Shown here piece by piece: positions 1 through 5,018 of a DNA stretch of 5,160 nt. The stretch spans positions 1 through 5,160 of the forward strand of contig JAJZEY010000349.1 in assembly GCA_021805585.1 (NCBI GenBank), in the 5' to 3' direction. Every line of letters begins with the position of its first letter. Position 1 is the first letter of the stretch. The stretch comes from Planctomycetota bacterium (GTDB taxonomy: Bacteria; Planctomycetota; Phycisphaerae; WQYP01). The notes beneath the pieces were generated by a model, which had not been told where the DNA came from, ran no database searches, and worked only from the letters and a program-made list of their open reading frames with translations. The position numbers were made by a program, and so were the translations under genes.

Positions 1-138
1 CCGAAAATCGTTGAGAAAAATTCCGCGTTCTGAAGCAGAATCGCGCGTAAACCCAAGCCGAAAATTGAACGGTTCATCGCGCATTGCCACCGTGGAAAAG
101 GTGGTGCGGGTAAGGAAGGATTTGGGTAAAGCTTTCAT
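1..138 (-). CDS. Possible N-terminal part of an unidentified protein, cut by the left edge
   Basis: An ATG at 138 opens a minus-strand frame that stays open for 46 codons to the window edge; the preceding in-frame stop is TAA at 154-156. The peptide begins MKALPKSFLTRTTFSTVAMR and continues with a mixed hydrophobic and charged stretch ending FLNDFR. I do not recognise a family, signal peptide or membrane segment. A second Met at residue 20 (codon at 79-81) is an alternative start. There is no Shine-Dalgarno sequence before either Met, but a perfect TATAAT lies 14 bp upstream of the first ATG. An overlapping frame (271-74) competes for the same DNA and looks less protein-like. A 46-codon open frame can occur by chance, so this is a tentative call resting on orientation, the edge position and the nearby -10 box. 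Confidence 0.33.
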   Translation of the reverse strand, partial: MKALPKSFLTRTTFSTVAMRDEPFNFRLGFTRDSASERGIFLNDFR

Positions 139-152
139 AACGAATCCGTTCG

Positions 153-158
153 ATTATA
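153..158 (-). promoter_or_regulatory. Candidate -10 box (TATAAT) ahead of the left-edge frame
   Basis: On the minus strand this reads TATAAT, a perfect sigma-70 -10 consensus. It would start transcription around position 145, leaving a leader of only about 8 to 10 bases before the ATG at 138. No good -35 hexamer is visible 16 to 18 bp upstream, and there is no TGn extension. The site is supported by its perfect match and position only. Confidence 0.28.
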
Positions 159-329
159 GCCCGACATCCGTGCCGCGGCCTTTCGCGTAGCCCGATTAAT
201 GAAAATTTCACTTTGCACAAGCGAATTTCCGTCACCGGCCTGTTGGCTCTCCACACCTGGGCCTTATTCATTTTTTCGCCGGGCAAACAGGGAACTGTTC
301 ACCCAAAATTGACGCGACGCCTGATTATG

Positions 330-359
330 AAAAGTCGGCCGGGTTTCTCCTGAAACCCG
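330..359 (-). terminator. Candidate intrinsic terminator or attenuator hairpin
   Basis: Bases 340-347 (CGGGTTTC) and 352-359 (GAAACCCG) form a perfect 8-bp inverted repeat with a 4-base loop. Read on the minus strand, the stem is followed after six bases by TTTT (330-333). The T-run is short and offset, so termination may be weak. It is the best stem downstream of the epimerase gene (about 260 bp past its stop) and could end that transcript, or act conditionally because its 5' arm overlaps another stem at 357-381. Confidence 0.4.
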
Positions 360-381
360 ATTCGCGCACACAGTGAATCGG
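357..381 (-). promoter_or_regulatory. Inverted repeat that excludes the terminator-like hairpin
   Basis: Bases 357-363 (CCGATTC) and 375-381 (GAATCGG) are perfectly complementary (7 bp) around an 11-base loop. Three bases, 357-359, belong both to this stem and to the stem at 340-359, so the two helices compete. On a minus-strand transcript this one is made first, which gives the order expected of an antiterminator followed by a terminator. This is structural inference from the sequence; no known riboswitch or leader family is recognised. Confidence 0.35.
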
Positions 382-383
382 TA

Positions 384-455
384 TCAATCCAATTCAGAGT
401 CATGCGCGGACCAACTTGCGTCTGCCGTTTCACAGCGTCCGCTTTTATTGGACAT
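384..455 (-). CDS. Candidate 23-residue leader peptide
   Basis: The ORF begins with ATG at 453-455 and ends with TGA at 384-386; its peptide begins MSNKSGRCETADASW. The ATG lies five bases after the -10 box of the promoter at 461-488, so a transcript from it would be leaderless or nearly so. Its stop lies two bases before the stem at 357-381, as in attenuation leaders. Codons 2-3 (TCCAAT, 447-452) can also pair with ATTGGA near its end (388-393). The peptide has no run of a single amino acid that would name a regulated pathway, only one Cys, one Trp and one His. A random short ORF is a real alternative. Confidence 0.22.
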   Translation of the reverse strand: MSNKSGRCETADASWSAHDSELD

Positions 456-460
456 GTTCC

Positions 461-488
461 AGTTTACCATGCTTTACCGTTAAGGCAA
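461..488 (-). promoter_or_regulatory. Candidate sigma-70-type promoter firing leftward
   Basis: On the minus strand the -35 element is TTGCCT (483-488), the spacer is 16 bp, and the -10 element is TAAACT (461-466), preceded by TGG, an extended -10 motif. An AT-rich block at 489-508, containing the inverted repeat TGAAAA/TTTTCA (490-495, 502-507), lies directly upstream, where an UP element would be. Transcription would start near 454. The site lies downstream of the epimerase gene, so it would serve either the left-edge gene through a roughly 315-base leader or a separate short RNA. Confidence 0.45.
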
Positions 489-617
489 GTGAAAATATGA
501 TTTTTCAAATCCGCCAAAAAAGGGAACTCTCCGGGAGGCTGGGCAATCTTGACCGGAAAGGTCCACTGGAATCGGTCTCCAACAAAGCTGACCGAGGCGT
601 CAAACCCGTTGGGCCAC

Positions 618-1574
618 CTAAGTCAACAGGCCTTCTTCCCGCAGCCAGGCAATGAACCGTGTCAGGCCTTCGCGTACCTGAATAACCGGCTGATAGCCAA
701 GTTCCAGCCGAGCCTTGCTGATGTCCGCATATGTCACCGGCGGTTCAGAAGCCGGCGAAGGAACGTTCCGCACCAAAGCCTTTCGGCCAAGCAATTGCTC
801 AATTTCGCGGACGAAATCTATATTCGCAACCGGATTTCCGCACCCGAGATTATAAATCTGATACCCATTGGGCCTGTCCAGCGCGGCAATAAAACCGGCG
901 ATAATATCGTCCACATAGGTCCAGTCCCGCTGCAGCCGCCCCGCATCGTAAAGGGTCAGCTCCTTGCCGGCGGCAATGTCCATCGTCCATTGCCAGGGCA
1001 TCATGTCCGGCCGGCCATGCGGTCCATAGACATTAAAAAAACGCAGAACCGTCATCGGCATCTGCCAGAGGTGATGAAAACTGTGCGCGAAAAGTTCCAT
1101 GGCCCGTTTACTGGCCGGGTAGGCCGCCAGCGGACGGTCGGCGCTGGCAGTTTCCGGAAACGGAGTGGGCGTGGATTGGCCATAAACCGATCCGGTGGAG
1201 GCCAGAAGAAAGTGTGGCCGACCGACCGAGCGGGCCGCCTCAAGTAGATTCATCGTTCCCTGCACGTTGACCGCGCCATAAATTAGTGGATGCGACACGC
1301 TGAACCGCACCGAAGCCATGGCCGCAATGTGCGCCACCGAATCAGGCTGAAAAGAGCGGCAGATTTCCAGCATTTTGTCCGCTTCGCGCAGGTCGGCCTG
1401 AAGAAGTGTAAAATTGGGATTCTTTTGAATATCCCGCAGATGCCGATGTTTATGAATGACCGGATAGTAGTCGTTGAAATTGTCCATACCCGCGACGGTA
1501 TCTCCGCGGGCAAGCAGTGCGGCGGCGAGTCGGGATCCGATGAAACCGGCGGCACCGGTTACCAATACACGCAT
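618..1574 (-). CDS. NAD-dependent nucleotide-sugar epimerase, UDP-glucuronate 4-epimerase type
   Basis: This is a 318-residue extended short-chain dehydrogenase/reductase that probably interconverts UDP-glucuronate and UDP-galacturonate in the cytoplasm through a bound NAD+ and a 4-keto intermediate, supplying precursors for surface polysaccharide. Visible features are the Rossmann motif GAAGFIG (residues 7-13), the acidic residue D31 ending the second strand, NDYYPV (34-39), HIAAMASVR (82-90), the catalytic region STGSVYG (126-132), Y152 and K156 of the YxxxK pair, RFFNVYGPHGRPDMMP (178-193) and RDWTYVDDI (216-224). The NVYGPxGRPDM block and the NDYY segment are typical of the GAE/CapI group; the exact substrate is inferred. 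Length is slightly below the usual 330-340. The frame extends 21 codons further upstream, but the start at 1574 is chosen because AAAAGGAG sits six bases before it and the Rossmann strand begins at once. It follows argH by 96 bp. No glycosyltransferase or other polysaccharide gene is visible nearby. Confidence 0.92.
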   Translation of the reverse strand: MRVLVTGAAGFIGSRLAAALLARGDTVAGMDNFNDYYPVIHKHRHLRDIQKNPNFTLLQADLREADKMLEICRSFQPDSVAHIAAMASVRFSVSHPLIYGAVNVQGTMNLLEAARSVGRPHFLLASTGSVYGQSTPTPFPETASADRPLAAYPASKRAMELFAHSFHHLWQMPMTVLRFFNVYGPHGRPDMMPWQWTMDIAAGKELTLYDAGRLQRDWTYVDDIIAGFIAALDRPNGYQIYNLGCGNPVANIDFVREIEQLLGRKALVRNVPSPASEPPVTYADISKARLELGYQPVIQVREGLTRFIAWLREEGLLT

Positions 1575-1580
1575 GGGAAA

Positions 1581-1588
1581 CTCCTTTT
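1581..1588 (-). promoter_or_regulatory. Ribosome binding site that sets the epimerase start
   Basis: The minus strand reads AAAAGGAG, a near-ideal Shine-Dalgarno sequence six bases before the ATG at 1574. It favours this start over the in-frame upstream start at 1637. It is the only strong Shine-Dalgarno sequence in front of any of the three complete genes. Confidence 0.8.
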
Positions 1589-1670
1589 CCACCCGCCCGG
1601 GGCAACGTACTGTAAGGGGACAAAAACGCGGATTCACGCCACCGGCGGACTCCGGCGAAAGTCACGGCGA

Positions 1671-3119
1671 TCAGCCAAACTTTTTGTGCCAGCGCTTTAA
1701 CTGTTCCTTCAACTGCCGCTGTCCGCCGGCTCCGTGCGACCGATAGGCGAGCACCACCTGATCGGGCCCCAGCACCTCCCGCACATCAGGTCCTATGACG
1801 GAACAATGCAGCCGCATTATTTCCAGCGGCAGATCGGCCAGCGACCGGATATTTTCCTGTTCGCACCGTGCCACCAGCGCCCCGACCACCTGATGAGCGG
1901 TGCGGAAGGGAATGCCCTTTTTTACCAGATACTCGGCCAGCACGGTGGCATCAAGGAAGCCTTCATTCAGGCGTGCCCGAATCGCGGCGGGCTTAGGCAG
2001 TGTGGAACGCACAATTTCCGTTGCGATCGACAGGCAGCCCTCCACTGAATCGTATGCGGCGAACAGCCAGCGTTTGTCCTCCTGCATGTCGCGGTTGTAG
2101 GCCAGGGGCTGGCCCTTAAGCATGGTCAGCATGGCCACAAGTTGCCCATAGACACCGCCGGTTTTGCCGCGAATTAATTCCAGCATATCCGGATTGCGCT
2201 TCTGCGGCATCATGCTGCTACCGGTGGTGTAGCCGTCGGCAAGTCGAATAAAATCAAATTCGGTGGATGTATAAATAATCCACTGCTCGGCCCAGCGCGA
2301 AAGGTGCATGGCGATCATGGACAGGTCAAACACCAATTCCACCACGAAATCCCGATCGCTGACGGCATCCAGCGAATTGTTAGCCACGCCGGGGAAATCA
2401 AGAAGTTTGGCGGTATACGCCCGGTCTATATTCAAGGTGCTGCCGGCGACAGCACCGCTGCCCAGCGGGGATACATTGGTTCGCCGCCGGCAGTCCGCCA
2501 GCCGCTGTAAATCGCGATCCAGCATTTCCGCATAGGCCAGCAATTCGTGGCCGAAGGTGATGGGCTGGGCTCTTTGCAGATGGGTAAACGCGGGCATCAC
2601 GGTTTGGCCATGGTCCCGGGCAAGTTGAACCAGCGCTTTTTGCAGATGGACGACCCGTTCGGCCAAAACGTCAATCGCCGCCCGACACCAGAGTCGAACA
2701 TCCAGCGCCACCTGGTCGTTGCGGGACCGGGCGGTGTGCAGCTTGCGGCCGGGTTCACCGATGCGGCGAATCAGGTCCGCCTCCACAGCCATGTGAATAT
2801 CTTCCTGGGCGATATCAAAAGTAAATTGACCGGCCTGAATATCCGCAAGAATATCCGCAAGCCCGCGCCGAATATCGGCCAGCTCGCCGGCGGCAATAAG
2901 CCCGGCACGGCACAGCATGTCCGCATGGGCCAGCGACCCGCGAATATCATGTTCCGCCAGGCGGGTGTCAAAGGAAAGCGATTCAACAAACCGTTCCGCC
3001 AGGGCGCTGGAACCGGTGCCTATTCTGGCCTGCCAGGACTTGGCGGGCGGGGCAACCTTGGGCTTTTCCGGAGAGAAGGTGGATGCCGATTTTGTTTTTT
3101 TTATGTTCTTTTTTTTCAT
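1671..3119 (-). CDS. argH: Argininosuccinate lyase
   Basis: ArgH (482 residues) splits argininosuccinate into arginine and fumarate, the last step of arginine synthesis, as a cytoplasmic homotetramer of the fumarase/aspartase superfamily. Key blocks are HTARSRNDQV (128-137), THLQRAQPITFGHE (179-192), SPLGSGAVAGS (217-227), and the superfamily signature GSSMMPQKRNPD (300-311), whose serine pair 301-302 includes the expected catalytic serine. EDK (347-349) follows in the usual place. The core aligns from about residue 28, so the protein carries an extra N-terminal tail of about 27 residues rich in lysine (MKKKNIKKTK...). No ATG, GTG or TTG offers a shorter start before the core. The usual WGGRF near the family's start reads WQARI here (29-33), a notable divergence. 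There is no Shine-Dalgarno sequence; a perfect palindrome lies just upstream. Active-site motifs are intact, so the enzyme is probably functional. No other arg gene is in the window. Confidence 0.96.
   Translation of the reverse strand: MKKKNIKKTKSASTFSPEKPKVAPPAKSWQARIGTGSSALAERFVESLSFDTRLAEHDIRGSLAHADMLCRAGLIAAGELADIRRGLADILADIQAGQFTFDIAQEDIHMAVEADLIRRIGEPGRKLHTARSRNDQVALDVRLWCRAAIDVLAERVVHLQKALVQLARDHGQTVMPAFTHLQRAQPITFGHELLAYAEMLDRDLQRLADCRRRTNVSPLGSGAVAGSTLNIDRAYTAKLLDFPGVANNSLDAVSDRDFVVELVFDLSMIAMHLSRWAEQWIIYTSTEFDFIRLADGYTTGSSMMPQKRNPDMLELIRGKTGGVYGQLVAMLTMLKGQPLAYNRDMQEDKRWLFAAYDSVEGCLSIATEIVRSTLPKPAAIRARLNEGFLDATVLAEYLVKKGIPFRTAHQVVGALVARCEQENIRSLADLPLEIMRLHCSVIGPDVREVLGPDQVVLAYRSHGAGGQRQLKEQLKRWHKKFG
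2837..2860 (-). repeat. Perfect 2 x 12-bp tandem repeat inside argH
   Basis: GAATATCCGCAA on the plus strand occurs twice head to tail. It is in frame and encodes LADI-LADI (residues 87-94 of ArgH), in a helix just before the conserved EDIHMAVE segment. A diverged further ADI lies at residues 81-83. The duplication preserves frame and helical periodicity fits poorly with a strict heptad, so it looks like a replication-slippage product tolerated by the protein. Confidence 0.85.
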
Positions 3120-3124
3120 TGAAT

Positions 3125-3134
3125 CAACCGGTTG
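3125..3134. promoter_or_regulatory. Perfect 10-bp palindrome just upstream of argH
   Basis: CAACCGGTTG is its own reverse complement. It ends five bases before the argH ATG, where a Shine-Dalgarno sequence would normally be. It lies within the 94-bp gap after the kinase gene and could be an operator or a small translational hairpin. A 10-bp palindrome can arise by chance, and it does not match the classic ArgR box, which is AT-rich, so no regulator is assigned. Confidence 0.3.
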
Positions 3135-3213
3135 TTATCTGGCACTGGGGTAAAGACCATTCACCGGCGTTCGGACTTCCAGCCGCGCCCCGGTTTCCGC
3201 TTTTCGCCGGGAT

Positions 3214-4878
3214 TTACGCGGGCGGACCCAGCGTTTTTCCGGAATCATCCACTCCATGGTGCTGCATGGGAAGCGTAATACGGAAGGTGGTGCCGCCGCC
3301 AAGTTTGGAAGACGCGGAAATGCTTCCGCCATGTTCGTCGACGATTTTTTTGGTAACCGCCAGACCCAGGCCCGTGCCGCGCTGGCCCTTGGTGGAATAG
3401 AAGGGCTGGAAAAGTCGCTTCAGGCTGTCTTCGGAAATGCCGTGGCCGTTATCCTGAACTTCAATGACCGCCTGCTGGGTGGCCGCGTTCACGTCGCTGG
3501 TCAGCGTAATGACTCCGCGTCCCGGTTCCACGGCATCTACGGCGTTGGTGAGCAGGTTCAAAACCGCCTGATGAATGCCATCGGCGTCCGCAGGGACGGG
3601 CGGCTGGTCTTTGTTAACTTCCGTCAGAACAATGACTTTTTTATCATTGGCAACCGTATTAATAAGTTCCAGACATTCACCAAGAACGTAGGGAAGATTG
3701 GTCAGTTCATAATTCGGGCTGCGCGGCTTGCTGTAGGCAAGCATATTCATGGTGAGTCCCTGGACTTTATCCAAATTCCGCTGCAACACGCCCCATCCGG
3801 TTCGGATCTGGTTAATATCGCTGGAGTTTAAGCCTATTTCCACAATGTCCGCCCCGCCGCGGATTCCCTGAAGAATATTTTTAATTGAATGGGAAAGCGA
3901 TGCCACCGTCTGACCGGTCGCGGCCAGACGTTCCTGCCGGACGCTTTCCTGGTACAAGCGGGCGACTTCAATGGCCAGACCGGTCTGAAGGCCAATGGCG
4001 GTAAGCAGGCGCAATTGATCAGGCGTATAGGAATAATTGGCCACACTGGAATCTATATGCAGTACGCCCAGATTTTTTTCGCGACCTTTAATAGGAACGC
4101 AAATCGCGCTGCGAATGGAAAGATTGTGCACCGATTTGCCTTTTTGAAACCTCTGATCGGTCATGGCATTACTGGAAAGGACACCTTCTTTTTTCGCCAT
4201 CACATGGCGGATAATGGTTTGACTGACGGCAATTTTGCCAACCTGCTCTTCATTGCGGTAACGCACCACAACCGGAACAACCTGTTCGGTGGCGTCGTCC
4301 AGCAGGCCGATGAATCCGCGGTCGGCCCGCAATTGTTCAAACACCAGGTCCATGACTTTGTTCAGCAATTGCTGCTGGTCAAACACGCTGGATATAGCCA
4401 GCGATATTTGCAGCAGAACGCGGAAGTGTGCCATCGCCACCTGTGAAGGTTCGGGTGCCGCAAGCACCACGGAATCATCGTTACTCGGCACCGTGCTGAT
4501 GATGGCCGAATCGGCTGGTCCGGGGCCATTACCCGGACTGACTTCATCGCTTTCGGCAAGACTGACGTTCTGGACAGGCGCTCCAAAAACCAGCAGCGTG
4601 GAACCCATGCGTATCTGATCGCCGACTTTTATTTTTGAGGATTTGTTGATTCTTACGCCATTCACGAACACACCATTGGCACCGCCGGCATCGGTCAGCG
4701 TCCATGCGTTGGCCCCCCATTCCAATTGCGCATGGCGGCGGGAAACCGTTAAATCGCTTAATGGTACGAGTTCGCTTGAACGCCCAAGCATGACCGGATC
4801 ATTGCTGGAAAATTCAAATTTGCGGCCCTTATCCGGACCTTGCAGCACATATAAATAAAGCGGTGGCACGTGTTGCAC
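3214..4878 (-). CDS. Cytoplasmic sensor histidine kinase with FHA and GAF domains
   Basis: This 554-residue protein should autophosphorylate on histidine and pass the phosphate to a response regulator not seen here. Domains in order: FHA (about 6-99) with GRSSE (32-36), SRRH (46-49) and NG pairs (68-69, 73-74), expected to bind phosphothreonine peptides; a Ser/Pro/acidic linker (about 101-148); GAF (about 150-308), a likely small-ligand or redox sensor; a DHp helix with the H-box SLSHSIKN (327-334), H330 being the phospho-acceptor; and an HATPase with N-box LNLLTNAVDA (440-449), G1 DNGHG (476-480), F-box LFQPF (489-493) and G2 GTGLGL (501-506). It has no membrane segment, signal peptide or receiver domain. 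The first codon is GTG at 4878, six bases after an in-frame TAG. A second GTG at codon 4 (4867-4869) is equally possible, and neither has a Shine-Dalgarno sequence. All catalytic boxes are intact. ArgH follows after 94 bp. Confidence 0.95.
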   Translation of the reverse strand: MQHVPPLYLYVLQGPDKGRKFEFSSNDPVMLGRSSELVPLSDLTVSRRHAQLEWGANAWTLTDAGGANGVFVNGVRINKSSKIKVGDQIRMGSTLLVFGAPVQNVSLAESDEVSPGNGPGPADSAIISTVPSNDDSVVLAAPEPSQVAMAHFRVLLQISLAISSVFDQQQLLNKVMDLVFEQLRADRGFIGLLDDATEQVVPVVVRYRNEEQVGKIAVSQTIIRHVMAKKEGVLSSNAMTDQRFQKGKSVHNLSIRSAICVPIKGREKNLGVLHIDSSVANYSYTPDQLRLLTAIGLQTGLAIEVARLYQESVRQERLAATGQTVASLSHSIKNILQGIRGGADIVEIGLNSSDINQIRTGWGVLQRNLDKVQGLTMNMLAYSKPRSPNYELTNLPYVLGECLELINTVANDKKVIVLTEVNKDQPPVPADADGIHQAVLNLLTNAVDAVEPGRGVITLTSDVNAATQQAVIEVQDNGHGISEDSLKRLFQPFYSTKGQRGTGLGLAVTKKIVDEHGGSISASSKLGGGTTFRITLPMQHHGVDDSGKTLGPPA

Positions 4879-4894
4879 ACTCTAAAACAGGACT

Positions 4895-4918
4895 TTGGTT
4901 CCGGTCCATCGGGACCAA
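4895..4918 (-). promoter_or_regulatory. Stem-loop in the kinase mRNA leader
   Basis: The minus strand contains GGTCC-CGAT-GGACC (4903-4916), a perfect 5-bp stem with a tetraloop. An alternative outer pairing joins TTGGT (4914-4918) with ACCAA (4895-4899). It sits about 17 bases before the GTG at 4878 and could influence translation start, which lacks a Shine-Dalgarno sequence. No known leader family is recognised. Confidence 0.35.
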
Positions 4919-4937
4919 CGACGAAATCGATTCTCTT

Positions 4938-4966
4938 ACCGCACACCGGGCGGACCCCAGGCGGTA
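4938..4966 (-). promoter_or_regulatory. Second inverted repeat in the kinase mRNA leader
   Basis: Bases 4938-4943 (TACCGC) and 4961-4966 (GCGGTA) are perfectly complementary. Between them GGG (4948-4950) and CCC (4955-4957) can form an inner stem closed by a 4-base loop. The repeat would lie close to the 5' end of a transcript starting near 4975. No T-run follows, so it is not a terminator. Confidence 0.35.
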
Positions 4967-4981
4967 TTTAATCGCACGATG

Positions 4982-5011
4982 AGTTTAGCCTGACCGGGCC
5001 GCATCTGGCAA
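4982..5011 (-). promoter_or_regulatory. Candidate sigma-70-type promoter for the kinase gene and possibly the genes after it
   Basis: The minus strand reads TTGCCA (5006-5011, five of six consensus matches), an 18-bp spacer, then TAAACT (4982-4987, four of six). Transcription would start near 4975 and give a leader of about 97 bases before the GTG at 4878. The same -10 hexamer and a near-identical -35 occur in the promoter at 461-488. The downstream genes argH and the epimerase have no equally good promoter of their own. Confidence 0.45.
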
Positions 5012-5018
5012 TCCCTCT

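Larger units (their letters stand above)
139..617. other. Intergenic region without an ordinary gene
   Basis: This stretch separates the epimerase stop codon from the left-edge frame. No ORF in it resembles a known protein. It holds a candidate minus-strand promoter (461-488), a 23-codon ORF directly behind it (384-455), two overlapping inverted repeats (340-381) and a TATAAT (153-158), each listed separately. Nearer the epimerase there is a 6-bp inverted repeat (572-577 with 590-595, 12-base loop). A run of six T on the minus strand (516-521) has no adequate stem before it. I see no clear strong terminator immediately after the epimerase gene. Confidence 0.6.

Noticed and set aside
74..271. 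Minus-strand ORF of 65 codons starting MNKAQVWRANR
   Set aside because: Arg/His-rich with no family resemblance and no Shine-Dalgarno sequence; it overlaps the left-edge frame, which has better protein-like composition and a -10 box. It cannot be fully excluded.
516..545. Run of six T on the minus strand after a GC-rich stretch, as a terminator for the epimerase
   Set aside because: The preceding CTCCCGGAGAG cannot form a stem with a workable loop, and no other stem abuts the T-run.
572..595. TCGGTC/GACCGA inverted repeat just past the epimerase stop
   Set aside because: Six base pairs with a 12-base loop and no following T-run; compatible with chance.
549..1247. Plus-strand open frame of 232 codons opposite the epimerase
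   Set aside because: It lies antisense to a clearly conserved enzyme, has low-complexity Arg/Pro/His-rich composition and no recognisable domain; it is a shadow of codon bias.
1575..1637. 21-codon upstream extension of the epimerase
   Set aside because: The strong Shine-Dalgarno sequence at 1581-1588 lies inside it, and the Rossmann fold begins directly after the start at 1574.
2547..3122. Plus-strand open frame of 191 codons opposite the argH start
   Set aside because: It is antisense to conserved ArgH motifs and resembles no family; its phenylalanine-rich end is just the complement of the A-runs.
3189..3211. CCCGG...CCGGG inverted repeat after the kinase stop
   Set aside because: Only 5 bp with a 13-base loop and no T-run follows in either direction, so it is not supported as a terminator.
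3256..4446. Two plus-strand frames of 191 and 185 codons opposite the kinase
   Set aside because: Both mirror the kinase's catalytic and GAF regions and have no promoter, ribosome site or family resemblance.
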